The position numbers and the translations under genes were made by a program. DNA of 60,809 nt from an uncultured Robinsoniella sp. (lineage in GTDB: Bacteria > Bacillota > Clostridia > Lachnospirales > Lachnospiraceae), in NCBI GenBank assembly GCA_900539655.1, contig UQCR01000027.1, positions 1-60,809 on the forward strand, written 5' to 3'. The stretch's first letter is position 1, and each line of letters opens with the position of its first letter. Under the pieces are notes generated by a model that saw nothing but the letters and a program-made list of their open reading frames with translations, was not told where the DNA came from and ran no database searches. Positions 17,916 through 26,686 of the stretch are shown here, piece after piece.

Positions 17916-18022
17916 AGAAGTAATCAAAGGAAGATGATGCAAGTCCAATGATTGCACTTCGGATCTGTAGTAATTTATAGTTACCAGCTATCCTCTAGGG
18001 CTATAGAGGATAGCTATTTTTT
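17916..18022 (+). ncRNA. Putative small RNA of about 107 nt, rightward
   Basis: The span from the promoter at 17881-17909 to a strong terminator at 17986-18022 holds no convincing coding sequence; the longest ATG frames are 5 and 10 codons without a good ribosome site. A 5-bp stem, TGCAA with TTGCA (17939-17943 and 17953-17957), lies in the middle. The unit is separate from the trp operon, which has its own promoter at 18143. I do not recognise an Rfam-type motif. The start of transcription is inferred from the -10 position. Confidence 0.5.
17986..18022 (+). terminator. Strong rho-independent terminator
   Basis: AGCTATCCTCTA (17986-17997) pairs with TAGAGGATAGCT (18004-18015) over a 6-nt loop, followed by six T (18017-18022). 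No protein gene lies upstream on this strand, so it ends the putative small RNA. The stretch 18023-18142 holds only a 6-bp hairpin (18049-18054 with 18065-18070) and no gene. Confidence 0.85.
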
Positions 18023-18142
18023 GTCCCGATGATTGTCTATGTATGCAAGTGCTGAAAAAATTACCAGCACCAACGTCAATTAATATTTCATCATAGAAAT
18101 ATAAAAAATTTATCTTCAATCAAAATAAACAAAAAGTTTTAG

Positions 18143-18171
18143 TTGACAAATAAAAAAGAAAGGCATATACT
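18143..18171 (+). promoter_or_regulatory. Sigma-A promoter of the trp operon
   Basis: TTGACA (18143-18148), a 17-bp spacer and TATACT (18166-18171). It lies at the expected distance in front of the T-box leader. Confidence 0.88.
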
Positions 18172-18177
18172 GTACTA

Positions 18178-18504
18178 AATTAAAGTATTGAACCAAAACC
18201 GATGAACAAGAATAGTAAATAAGATTCGTTATTCCCAGAGAACTGCCGGTGGTGTGAAGGCGGTAATAAAGATTTTATTGAATGGACTTGCGAGGGCAGC
18301 TCAAAATCACAAGATTTAACGGAAGTTCTGTATGGATACAGAGTGGAAGAGGTGAGAGTAGACGCTGACGGGAGCCTTATCCGTTATCAACGAGGTATGT
18401 ATGATCGTACATGAAATGAGTGGCTGAATGATCAGCAACTTGGGTGGTACCGCAGAAGCTACAGGCTTTTGTCCCTTGGATATAGGGGGCAAAGGTCTTT
18501 TTTT
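18178..18504 (+). promoter_or_regulatory. Tryptophan T-box leader (tRNA-Trp-sensing attenuator)
   Basis: The canonical T-box sequence TGGGTGGTACCGCA is at 18441-18454, where it pairs with the tRNA acceptor end. Stem I lies at about 18235-18300; its likely specifier is TGG (18283-18285, in GAATGGAC), the tryptophan codon. The terminator is a 12-bp stem with G-U pairs, 18464-18475 with 18486-18497, followed by seven T (18498-18504). Uncharged tRNA-Trp should stabilise the antiterminator and switch on trpEGDCFBA. This explains why no TRAP site or leader peptide is seen. Confidence 0.92.
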
Positions 18505-18582
18505 ATAGCTAAAAGGAGCCTGGGAATCGAAACCAGAAGAATGAATACCACAAGAATGAATACAAAAAAGGAGGAAGTGACC

Positions 18583-20043
18583 ATGATGCAGCCAAGCTGT
18601 GACAAAATTTTAGAATTAGCAGGGGATTATGATGTGATCCCGGTTTGTAAGGAAATATATGCAGATGTTATTACACCAATCACCTTACTCAGGAAACTTG
18701 CCAATATCAGCAAACGTTACTATTTGTTAGAGAGTATAGAAGGCGGAGAAAAATGGGGGCGTTATTCCTTTTTGGGATTCAATCCTGTGATGAGGGTTTT
18801 CTGTAAAAATGATGAGGTTACTATTGAGCAGGATGGTGTTACAGAAAAGACCAGGACGAAAAAACCTCTTGAGGTGATTCGCTCTATTATGAATGAATAT
18901 AAGGCTCCGAACCTGGAGGGGCTGCCACCATTTGCAGGAGGGTTTGTTGGATACTTTGCATACTCCATGATTGGATATGCGGAACCAACCCTCAATATAA
19001 ATAAAGGTAATTTTAATGATTATGATCTGATGCTGTTTGATAAAGTCATTGCCTATGACCATTTAAAACAAAAGATCTGCATTGTTGTAAATATGAAGAC
19101 TGACAAAGTAATGGAGAATTACGGGAATGCCATGGCGGAGATTGAAAGCATCACCAATATTATCCGGAATGCACCGATTCTGGAAGATCAAAAGGTTCAG
19201 CAGAAAGTGGAATTTACCTGTAATGTGAGCAAGGAAGCCTATTGTGACATTATTGAAAAGACGAAGGAGTACATTGTAGACGGAGATATTTTCCAGGCGG
19301 TGATTGCGAGGCAGTTTACAAGTCCTTATGAAGGGAATCTGATCAATCCGTACCGGGTACTAAGAACTACCAACCCTTCGCCTTATATGGTGTATATGAA
19401 CATTGATGATGAAGAAATTATGAGTACTTCACCGGAGACGCTGGTGCGTCTGCAGAACGGCAGGCTTACTACTTTCCCGGTTGCGGGATCCAGGCCCAGG
19501 GGAATGACCCGGGAAGAAGATGCGAAATTAGAGCAGGAACTTCTGGAGGATGAAAAAGAGCTTTCCGAGCACAATATGCTGGTAGACCTGGGCAGAAATG
19601 ATCTGGGCAGAATATCGGAATTTGACACAGTAGAAGTTACGGAGTACCAAATGATTCACAAGTACTCTAAGATCATGCACATCTGCTCTCAGGTAGAAGG
19701 AAATATAAGGGAAGGTTATGATGGATTAAACGCCATTGAAGCAGTTCTTCCAGCAGGAACCTTGTCGGGGGCACCAAAGATCCGTGCCTGCCAGATTATC
19801 AATGATCTTGAGAGTGAACAAAGAGGAATCTACGGAGGGGCGCTTGGATATCTGGACTTTACCGGTAATCTGGACACCTGCATTGCTATTCGCATGGCGG
19901 TAAAGAAAGACGGCAAAGTATATGTGGAAGCAGGAGGCGGAATTGTGGCTGACAGTGTTCCGGAGAAAGAATATGAAGAATCGGCTAATAAAGCGGCAGC
20001 AGTTATGAATGCCATTATAAATGCAAAGGAGGTCCTGGAGTAA
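18583..20043 (+). CDS. trpE: Anthranilate synthase component I
   Basis: A 486-residue chorismate-using enzyme that makes anthranilate with TrpG-supplied ammonia. The N-terminal domain has the LLES tryptophan-binding motif (YYLLESIEGGEKWGRYS), implying feedback inhibition. The catalytic domain carries DGDIFQAVIARQF, the STSPETLVR block and AVLPAGTLSGAPK. The open frame reaches back into the T-box terminator, but AAGGAGG (18568-18574) sits eight bases before the ATG at 18583, which fixes the start. It overlaps trpG by one base (TAATG), typical of coupled synthesis of the two subunits. Confidence 0.97.
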   Translation: MMQPSCDKILELAGDYDVIPVCKEIYADVITPITLLRKLANISKRYYLLESIEGGEKWGRYSFLGFNPVMRVFCKNDEVTIEQDGVTEKTRTKKPLEVIRSIMNEYKAPNLEGLPPFAGGFVGYFAYSMIGYAEPTLNINKGNFNDYDLMLFDKVIAYDHLKQKICIVVNMKTDKVMENYGNAMAEIESITNIIRNAPILEDQKVQQKVEFTCNVSKEAYCDIIEKTKEYIVDGDIFQAVIARQFTSPYEGNLINPYRVLRTTNPSPYMVYMNIDDEEIMSTSPETLVRLQNGRLTTFPVAGSRPRGMTREEDAKLEQELLEDEKELSEHNMLVDLGRNDLGRISEFDTVEVTEYQMIHKYSKIMHICSQVEGNIREGYDGLNAIEAVLPAGTLSGAPKIRACQIINDLESEQRGIYGGALGYLDFTGNLDTCIAIRMAVKKDGKVYVEAGGGIVADSVPEKEYEESANKAAAVMNAIINAKEVLE

Positions 20044-20612
20044 TGATATTATTAATTGATAATTATGATAGTTTTTCTTATAACTTAGTTCAGATGGCAG
20101 GCAGTATCTGCCCGGATATCAGAGTAATCCGAAATGATGAAATGAGCATCGAGGAGATCCGGAATTTAAATCCTTCCCATATTATTTTATCACCGGGACC
20201 GGGCTATCCAAAAGATGCAGGAATATGCGAGGAAGTAGTGGAAAAGTTACAGGGGAAAATGCCTATATTGGGCGTATGCCTTGGACATCAGGGAATTTGC
20301 GAGGTGTACGGAGCTAAGATCGGCCATGCAAAAGAATTGATGCATGGGAAAAAAAGTACGATTAAGATTGATCAGAAATGCCCGCTGTTCGGGGGGCTTC
20401 CTGAAAAAATAGAGGTGGCAAGATATCATTCCCTGGTAGCAAAAGAGGATACCATACCGGACTGCCTTCTGGTTACGGCAGTAGATGAAAAGGGAGAAAT
20501 CATGGCGGTACAGCATAAGGAAAATGCAGTTTTTGGTGTTCAGTTTCACCCGGAATCCATACTGACACCTCAGGGAAAAGTAATATTGGAGAATTTCATT
20601 AAGCTATCGTAA
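20043..20612 (+). CDS. trpG: Anthranilate synthase component II, glutamine amidotransferase
   Basis: A 189-residue class I glutamine amidotransferase. The catalytic triad is visible: Cys in LGVCLGHQG (near residue 80) and the His and Glu of FGVQFHPES near the C-terminus. It supplies ammonia to TrpE. Its size shows it is not fused to TrpD. The start codon shares its A with the trpE stop, and AAGGAGG lies ten bases upstream. It might also serve PabB (an amphibolic subunit), as in Bacillus, but that cannot be told here. Confidence 0.96.
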   Translation: MILLIDNYDSFSYNLVQMAGSICPDIRVIRNDEMSIEEIRNLNPSHIILSPGPGYPKDAGICEEVVEKLQGKMPILGVCLGHQGICEVYGAKIGHAKELMHGKKSTIKIDQKCPLFGGLPEKIEVARYHSLVAKEDTIPDCLLVTAVDEKGEIMAVQHKENAVFGVQFHPESILTPQGKVILENFIKLS

Positions 20613-20713
20613 TAAACGGTTTGTAAAGATGAGAGAAAAGATATCATTAAAATGGAACCGTTCAGTGAGTAAAATTTAGATGTAAGAGCATAGAAAGCAG
20701 GAGGTAAGATCAC

Positions 20714-21727
20714 ATGATTAAAGAAGCAATCAATAAAGTTATGAATGGAAACAACCTGACATATGAAGAATCCAAGGCAGTTATGGAAGAGATGATGGAT
20801 GGAACGGCAACACAGGCTCAAATGGGAGGATTCCTGACAGCATTGCGTATGCAGGGAGAGACGATTGAGGAGATTACAGCATTTGCTACTGTTATGCGGG
20901 AAAAGGGCATTAAACTGAGACCGGAAAGGGAAGTAATTGATATCGTTGGAACAGGTGGTGACGAAGTCGGTACATTTAATATTTCCACGACAGCTTCATT
21001 TGTGGTTGCCGCCGGCGGGGTTCCGGTTGCGAAACATGGAAACCGCAGCGTTTCCAGCAAATGCGGTGCAGCGGATGTATTAGAGAATCTGGGTGCAAAT
21101 GTTTCCCTGAGTGTTGAGCAGAATGAACAGATCCTGAAAAAAACAGGAATGTGTTTCATGTTTGCCCAGGTATATCATTCCTCTATGAAGTATGCGGCGC
21201 CGGTACGTAAGGAGTTAGGAGCCAGAACCGTATTCAATATTTTGGGTCCGCTTTCCAACCCGGCAGCAGCGACAATGCAGCTTCTTGGCGTATATGACAG
21301 AAACCTGGCGGAACCACTGGCGCAGGTACTTTCCAACCTGGGAGTAACCAGAGGCGTGGTTGTATGCGGAAATGATGGATTGGATGAAATTACTCTTACA
21401 GGAGAAACTGTGGTTTATGAGATTCGCTTTGGAGAAATCACTTCTTACCGGATTGCTCCGGAACAATTTGGTCTGAACCGATGTGAGCTTTCCGACCTGT
21501 TGGGCGGGGATCCCATAGAAAATGCAAAGATTACAGAAGATATCCTCTCAGGAAAAGAGCGTGGAGCAAAGAGAGATGTAATTCTAATGAACGCCGGTAT
21601 GAGCCTTTATCTGGGAATTGATGATATTACCTTGGCAGATGGAATTAAAATGGCGGCAGACCTTATTGACAGCGGTAAGGCATATGCTAAGATGGAGGAA
21701 TTTGTTAAGACGACTAAAGAAGTGTGA
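20714..21727 (+). CDS. trpD: Anthranilate phosphoribosyltransferase
   Basis: A 337-residue enzyme that joins anthranilate to phosphoribosyl pyrophosphate. The glycine-rich GTGGDEVGTFNIST block (about residues 79-92) binds PRPP, and KHGNRSVSSKCGAADVLE and FNILGPLSNPA are family signatures. AGGAGG precedes the ATG. A 101-bp gap separates it from trpG; I see no clear hairpin or promoter there. It ends nine bases before trpC. Confidence 0.97.
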   Translation: MIKEAINKVMNGNNLTYEESKAVMEEMMDGTATQAQMGGFLTALRMQGETIEEITAFATVMREKGIKLRPEREVIDIVGTGGDEVGTFNISTTASFVVAAGGVPVAKHGNRSVSSKCGAADVLENLGANVSLSVEQNEQILKKTGMCFMFAQVYHSSMKYAAPVRKELGARTVFNILGPLSNPAAATMQLLGVYDRNLAEPLAQVLSNLGVTRGVVVCGNDGLDEITLTGETVVYEIRFGEITSYRIAPEQFGLNRCELSDLLGGDPIENAKITEDILSGKERGAKRDVILMNAGMSLYLGIDDITLADGIKMAADLIDSGKAYAKMEEFVKTTKEV

Positions 21728-21736
21728 GGTAAGGAT

Positions 21737-22528
21737 ATGATATTAGACGAAATCGCTGCAGATACAAGGCTGCGGGTGGAAGAAGCGAAAAAGAATGTTT
21801 CCTTGGAGGAGATCATGAAAAGAGCTCTTGGCATGGACGCTAAGACGGGATTTCCGGTGGAGCAGGAGCTGAAAAGGGAGGGTATTCATTTCATATGCGA
21901 AGTGAAGAAGGCCTCCCCCTCAAAAGGATTAATTGCAAAAGAGTTTCCCTATCTTACCATCGCAAAAGAATATGAGGAGGCGGGTGCATCTGTGATATCC
22001 TGCCTGACTGAACCAACATATTTCCAGGGCAGTGATCAGTATCTGAAGGAAATAGCAGGAGAAGTTTCCATTCCGGTATTGCGAAAAGATTTTACAATAG
22101 ACCCGTATCAGATTTATGAAGCAAAGGTGCTTGGAGCGGCCATGGTATTGCTGATCTGTGCACTGCTGGATACGGACACACTGAAAGAATATATAGAAAT
22201 TTGTGATAAACTGGGACTTTCTGCACTTGTGGAAACCCATGATGAAACCGAGATGCAAAGTGCATTAAAAGCAGGCGCCAGAATAATAGGGGTAAATAAC
22301 CGAAACCTGAAAGATTTTACAGTAGATATCCACAATAGCACAAAACTCAGGGCTTTGGCACCACCGGAGGTGATCTTTGTTGCGGAGAGTGGAATAAAGA
22401 CGGCGGAGGATATTCAGGTTTTGCGGGATGCTAAGGTAAATGCAGTTCTGATTGGAGAGACATTGATGCGAAGCAATAATAAAAAACAGATGCTGGATTC
22501 TCTGAGCCGGGTTCCGAATGCGTTATAA
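21737..22528 (+). CDS. trpC: Indole-3-glycerol-phosphate synthase
   Basis: A 263-residue TIM-barrel enzyme that closes the indole ring. Family blocks are CEVKKASPSKGLI (catalytic Lys), VLRKDFTIDPYQI, ALVETHDE, GVNNRNLKDF and FVAESGI. It is not fused to TrpF. A GAGGTAAGGAT ribosome site lies directly upstream, within the short trpD-trpC gap. Confidence 0.97.
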   Translation: MILDEIAADTRLRVEEAKKNVSLEEIMKRALGMDAKTGFPVEQELKREGIHFICEVKKASPSKGLIAKEFPYLTIAKEYEEAGASVISCLTEPTYFQGSDQYLKEIAGEVSIPVLRKDFTIDPYQIYEAKVLGAAMVLLICALLDTDTLKEYIEICDKLGLSALVETHDETEMQSALKAGARIIGVNNRNLKDFTVDIHNSTKLRALAPPEVIFVAESGIKTAEDIQVLRDAKVNAVLIGETLMRSNNKKQMLDSLSRVPNAL

Positions 22529-22634
22529 GAATTGGAAATAAGCTGGTAGATAAGGCATTGTAAATATTGGATGTATTTGAAAATAGCAGAATAGGAAGCA
22601 ATGGTTGAAAATCATGGAATTAGGTGGTGAGCGG

Positions 22635-23261
22635 ATGACACAAATTAAGATTTGCGGATTAAAGAGGCAGGAAGATATCAGTATGGTTAATGAGCTGTCT
22701 CCGGATTATATTGGTTTTGTATTTGCAAAGAGCAGCAGACAGGTCACTGGGATGCAGGCAGAGGAGCTGAAAAACCAGCTTCTTCCATCGATAAAAGCCG
22801 TGGGTGTGTTTGTAAATGAGGAACAGGAAAAAATTCTGCATTTATGTGAAAGGGGAATCATTGATCTGGTACAGCTCCATGGAGATGAAACCCAGGCGTA
22901 TATCCAGGAACTGAAAAATCTTATTTCCTGTCCTGTGATTAAGGCTGTGCGGGTGCAGAGCAGTGAGCAGATCAGGAGAGCAGAGGAGCTGCCCTGTGAC
23001 TATCTGCTGCTGGATACTTACACAAAGGGACAATACGGAGGAAGCGGTCAGGTATTTGACCGCACCCTGATACCACAGCTGACAAAACCATTTTTTTTGG
23101 CGGGAGGATTGACAGCGGGCAATGTTGCGGCTTCTATTAAGGAATGTCAAAAGTGTGCACCGTATGCAGTTGATGTCAGCAGTGCCGTAGAAACGGATGG
23201 TGTAAAAGACAGACAGAAAGCAGCTGACTTTATTCTGCGCGTCAGGGGTCTTATGAAATGA
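22635..23261 (+). CDS. trpF: Phosphoribosylanthranilate isomerase
   Basis: A 208-residue TIM-barrel isomerase that acts between TrpD and TrpC. It begins MTQIKICGLKRQED, where the Cys of KICG is the usual general base, and has VQLHGDE, LLDTYTKGQYGGSGQ and FLAGGLTAGNV blocks. An in-frame ATG lies 30 bases further upstream, but AGGTGGTGA before 22635 and the normal N-terminus favour the later start. A 106-bp gap separates it from trpC. Confidence 0.95.
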   Translation: MTQIKICGLKRQEDISMVNELSPDYIGFVFAKSSRQVTGMQAEELKNQLLPSIKAVGVFVNEEQEKILHLCERGIIDLVQLHGDETQAYIQELKNLISCPVIKAVRVQSSEQIRRAEELPCDYLLLDTYTKGQYGGSGQVFDRTLIPQLTKPFFLAGGLTAGNVAASIKECQKCAPYAVDVSSAVETDGVKDRQKAADFILRVRGLMK

Positions 23262-23338
23262 GGCTAACTGGTGAACAGTGCAGGAGCGAAATTAAGAGAG
23301 CGTAATCATATAAGTGTAATTAGAAAAGAGGTAGAATC

Positions 23339-24523
23339 ATGAGCAAAGGAAGATTTGGAGAATATGGCGGACAGTATATTCCGGAAACACTGATGAATGC
23401 AGTACATGAACTGGAAGCTGCATATGATAAATATAGTAAGGATCCCGAATTTGTCGCTGAATTAGATGATCTGTATAAAAATTATGCCGGAAGGCCATCG
23501 CTGTTATATTATGCAGAGAAAATGACTGAGGATCTGGGCGGTGCTAAGATCTATCTAAAGCGGGAGGATCTGAACCATACCGGTTCCCATAAGATTAATA
23601 ATGTACTGGGACAGGTGCTTCTGGCTAAGAAAATGGGAAAGACCCGTGTCATAGCAGAGACAGGAGCCGGGCAGCATGGTGTGGCAACGGCAACAGCGGC
23701 GGCTTTAATGGGCATGGAATGTGAGATTTTCATGGGAAAAGAAGATACAGACCGTCAGGCGCTGAATGTATTCCGTATGGAGCTGTTAGGAGCGAAGGTA
23801 CATTCTGTGACCAGCGGAACTCAGACGCTTAAGGACGCCGTAAATGAAACAATGAGAGAATGGACGAGCCGCTGTGATGACACGCTCTATGTTTTAGGTT
23901 CCGTTATGGGACCTCATCCATTTCCTACCATCGTGCGTGATTTCCAGCGAATTATCAGCAAGGAAATCAAAGAACAGATACAATTAGCTGAGGGAAGGCT
24001 CCCGGATGCGGTTATTGCCTGCGTAGGCGGCGGAAGCAATGCAATGGGCGCATTTTATGAGTTTATAGAGGATACCGAAGTGCAGTTGATCGGTTGTGAG
24101 GCAGCAGGACTGGGTGTGGATACAAAAAAGCATGCAGCTACGATTTCCAGGGGCAGTGAAGGAGTATTCCATGGCATGAAATCATTATTCTGTCAGGATG
24201 AATATGGTCAGATTGCTCCGGTATATTCCATATCAGCCGGGTTGGATTATCCGGGTATAGGGCCGGAACATGCACACCTTTCGGAAGTAGGAAGGGCGCA
24301 GTATGTACCGATTACAGATACCGAGGCAGTGGAGGCGTTTGAATACCTCTCCAGAAAAGAAGGGATCATACCGGCTATCGAAAGTGCTCATGCAGTAGCG
24401 TATGCCAGAAAGCTGGCACCTACGATGGGTAAGGATAAAATTATTGTAATTAACATTTCAGGACGCGGAGATAAAGATGTTGCGGCGATCGCAAGATACA
24501 GAGGAGTGAATATCTATGAGTAA
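23339..24523 (+). CDS. trpB: Tryptophan synthase beta chain
   Basis: A 394-residue PLP enzyme that condenses indole and serine. The PLP lysine is in LNHTGSHKINN (near residue 85), the GAGQHG and GGGSNAMG phosphate-binding loops are intact, and the N-terminus GRFGEYGGQYIPETLM is of the TrpB1 type that works with TrpA. The gene overlaps trpA by eight bases. AGAGGT lies upstream of the ATG. Confidence 0.98.
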   Translation: MSKGRFGEYGGQYIPETLMNAVHELEAAYDKYSKDPEFVAELDDLYKNYAGRPSLLYYAEKMTEDLGGAKIYLKREDLNHTGSHKINNVLGQVLLAKKMGKTRVIAETGAGQHGVATATAAALMGMECEIFMGKEDTDRQALNVFRMELLGAKVHSVTSGTQTLKDAVNETMREWTSRCDDTLYVLGSVMGPHPFPTIVRDFQRIISKEIKEQIQLAEGRLPDAVIACVGGGSNAMGAFYEFIEDTEVQLIGCEAAGLGVDTKKHAATISRGSEGVFHGMKSLFCQDEYGQIAPVYSISAGLDYPGIGPEHAHLSEVGRAQYVPITDTEAVEAFEYLSRKEGIIPAIESAHAVAYARKLAPTMGKDKIIVINISGRGDKDVAAIARYRGVNIYE

Positions 24524-25298
24524 GATTAGAAAAGCATTTGAGAATGGAAAAGCATTTATTCCCTTTGTTACGGGAGGAGATCCTAAATTAGATGTAACGG
24601 AACAGTTGTTGTACGCCATGCAGGACGCCGGGGCAGATTTGATTGAAATCGGAATCCCCTTTTCTGACCCGGTTGCAGAAGGAATTGTAATTCAGGAAGC
24701 GAATGAGCGGGCACTTGCGGCTGGTTGCACGACAGATAAATTATTTGATATGATTAAACGTGCCAGACAAAAAGTTACCGTTCCTATGGTATTCCTTACT
24801 TATGTAAATCCTATTTATACGTATGGGAAAGAGAAATTTATGAAACGCTGCGTGGATTGCGGCATGGATGGGATCATTGTACCGGATCTGCCCTTTGAAG
24901 AAAAAGAGGAATTGTCTGGAGTGTGTGAACAATATGATGTAGACCTAATTTCCCTGATAGCACCCACTTCCCATGAACGGATCCGTATGATTGCAAAAGA
25001 AGCCAGAGGCTTTGTGTATTGCGTATCTTCTCTTGGAGTTACCGGAGTCAGAAGTGAGATAAAAACCAACATTGCCGAAATGACAAAAATGGTTAAAGAA
25101 GAAACAGATGTACCTTGTGCAGTAGGATTCGGCATATCAACACCGGAGCAGGCAGCTGCTATGGCGAAAGTATCAGACGGTGCAATTGTGGGTTCCGCCA
25201 TTGTGAAGCTGGTTGCAAAGCATGGAGAGAATGCCGTGCCGGCTGTTGCACAATATGTGCGGGATATGAAGGCTGCGGTCATGGCGGTTAATTCATGA
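24516..25298 (+). CDS. trpA: Tryptophan synthase alpha chain
   Basis: A 260-residue TIM-barrel enzyme that releases indole from indole-3-glycerol phosphate. The catalytic Glu is in LIEIGIPFSDP and the catalytic Asp in GIIVPDLPFEE; the phosphate-binding GFGIS block is present near residue 207. GAGGAG within trpB serves as its ribosome site, and the 8-base overlap with trpB indicates coupled synthesis of the complex. It is the last gene of the operon, followed by a terminator. Confidence 0.97.
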   Translation: MSKIRKAFENGKAFIPFVTGGDPKLDVTEQLLYAMQDAGADLIEIGIPFSDPVAEGIVIQEANERALAAGCTTDKLFDMIKRARQKVTVPMVFLTYVNPIYTYGKEKFMKRCVDCGMDGIIVPDLPFEEKEELSGVCEQYDVDLISLIAPTSHERIRMIAKEARGFVYCVSSLGVTGVRSEIKTNIAEMTKMVKEETDVPCAVGFGISTPEQAAAMAKVSDGAIVGSAIVKLVAKHGENAVPAVAQYVRDMKAAVMAVNS

Positions 25299-25401
25299 TA
25301 GTCAAAGCTTCCGATTATGTAACATATGACATAACGAATCGACCACATAGTATGGCGTTCAGCTGTCAGCAAACGATTTAAAATACCCGCTAATAATCAC
25401 C

Positions 25402-25440
25402 AAAATCACCAGATTTTTGATATCGGTGATTTTAATTTTT
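25402..25440 (+). terminator. Terminator of the trp operon
   Basis: AAAATCACC (25402-25410) pairs with GGTGATTTT (25425-25433) over a 14-nt loop and is followed by a T-rich tail to 25440. It ends trpEGDCFBA and could also act on the leftward AEC gene. Confidence 0.7.
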
Positions 25441-25461
25441 ATATTTATTGCTCCATCTCTA

Positions 25462-25570
25462 CCCGATGCTGCCTTTACCCGATGCTTCCTTTACCCGATG
25501 CTGCCTTTACCTGATGCTGCCTTTACCTGGTACTGCCTATATCCGATGCTGTTTTTATCCGTCGCCTTTA
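25462..25570. repeat. 16-bp tandem repeat, about 6.8 copies
   Basis: Units of CCCGATGCTGCCTTTA start at 25462, 25478, 25494, 25510, 25526, 25542 and 25558 (the last shortened by three bases). The first four are nearly identical and the later ones diverge toward the AEC gene. The end of the last unit provides the TAA stop codon of that gene on the minus strand (25568-25570). The unit length is not a multiple of three, so the array does not encode a repeat peptide. Confidence 0.9.
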
Positions 25571-26491
25571 CCCTGTAATGCCCATCGCAACAACAAGCCC
25601 TGTCATAATAATCAGGCTGACAATCACAGATATGGAATTTGCAAAGCTTGAGAGAGACCCGTCTCCATGGCACTTTTCCGTAAATGCCGGAGCAAGTGAA
25701 CCAATAGGAGCAAATGCCACAACTGCCAGTATTTGCCGGATTTCCAGTGAAAATGGTGTACATCGGTATAAAAACAGGGAGAAGCAGGTACTAAAGAGAA
25801 GTCTTATTACTACTACAAGAATGGTGTCTTTTATGTATAATTTATTGCTTACCGGCTTGAACATCAGTCCAAGCATTAGCATGGCTAAGAAACTATTGGC
25901 GGAAGCGAAGGGACTTACAAACGTGATTACCCCTTCCGGTATGCGGATATTGAAGATTGCCAGGAGAAGCATCAGCATATAGGTATCAAAGGGAATGGAT
26001 GATGCAAGTTTCTTTATAATAGAAGCTACGCTTGTCTTTTCTCCGGGATTGGTGTGAAGCAGAGAGGAGGTCATTGCATAGGATCCGCCCGTCATAATCA
26101 TGGAGTTCCCGGTGTCAAACAGGCAGGTCACAACGGTTCCGGCAGGGCCGAAAAAACTCTGGACTACCGGTAGTGCAAAACAGCCGATATTATAACCGGA
26201 GGAGTTGATCATGGTGAAGACACGGCGTTCTTTTGCCATATTTTTGGACAATAAGAAAGTGATGACCAATGGCAGTAAGCTGCACATAAAGCCCAGAACA
26301 ATGATTAAAAACAGGGAAGTATCACGCTGGAAGCCACCGAAACCATTAATAACAGCAGCGGGAAGTGTAATATTCAACACAATTTTTGTAATCAGAGGAT
26401 AATCTGTTTCTTTGAAAAATCCAAATCGTTTTAATAGGTATCCGCCGAAAATTATGAGTAGGAAAGCCAGTGGTTTTAATAAAAATTCCAT
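25568..26491 (-). CDS. AEC-family transporter (auxin efflux carrier type)
   Basis: A 307-residue membrane protein with eight to ten hydrophobic helices. It has the AEC-family N-terminal pattern GGYLLKRFGFFKETDYPLITKIVLNITLPAAVI and the mid-protein GYNIGCFALPVVQSFFG block. Members export small organic anions such as malate or are of unknown function. A GAGGTGA site lies before the ATG. It has its own promoter and converges on trp. The stop codon lies inside a tandem repeat, so the gene end may have been shaped by repeat expansion. No link to tryptophan is evident. Confidence 0.85.
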   Translation of the reverse strand: MEFLLKPLAFLLIIFGGYLLKRFGFFKETDYPLITKIVLNITLPAAVINGFGGFQRDTSLFLIIVLGFMCSLLPLVITFLLSKNMAKERRVFTMINSSGYNIGCFALPVVQSFFGPAGTVVTCLFDTGNSMIMTGGSYAMTSSLLHTNPGEKTSVASIIKKLASSIPFDTYMLMLLLAIFNIRIPEGVITFVSPFASANSFLAMLMLGLMFKPVSNKLYIKDTILVVVIRLLFSTCFSLFLYRCTPFSLEIRQILAVVAFAPIGSLAPAFTEKCHGDGSLSSFANSISVIVSLIIMTGLVVAMGITG

Positions 26492-26539
26492 ATGTCACCT
26501 CAGATTTAAACCCACTTAAAAGGGCCTTTATTTTCATTC

Positions 26540-26568
26540 AGTATAGCATTTTTAAAAGGAGGTGAAAA
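26540..26568 (-). promoter_or_regulatory. Sigma-A promoter of the AEC transporter gene
   Basis: On the minus strand TTTTCA (26568-26563), a 17-bp spacer and TATACT (26545-26540). It diverges from the promoter at 26585-26613. Confidence 0.6.
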
Positions 26569-26584
26569 GGGGAATTTTTGATGC

Positions 26585-26613
26585 TTGTATTTTGTCGATT
26601 TCTTATCTATAAT
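26585..26613 (+). promoter_or_regulatory. Sigma-A promoter of the hybrid kinase gene
   Basis: TTGTAT (26585-26590), a 17-bp spacer and TATAAT (26608-26613). Transcription would start near 26620, which excludes the far upstream in-frame starts of the kinase gene. Confidence 0.7.
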
Positions 26614-26686
26614 GGGATTAAAATATAATATAAAGCGGCAACATATGTTCATCCAAAAGGATGGCATAATGTTTAGAGGGATTACT

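Noticed and set aside
24815..25372. Open frame of 185 codons on the minus strand overlapping trpA
   Set aside because: It is a shadow of trpA with Ser/Thr-rich low-complexity sequence and no start signals.
25462..25570. CRISPR array
   Set aside because: The units are directly adjacent without spacers and no cas genes are present.
25448..25651. Open frame across the 16-bp repeats on the plus strand
   Set aside because: It follows the trp terminator, has no ribosome site and its pattern comes from the repeat.
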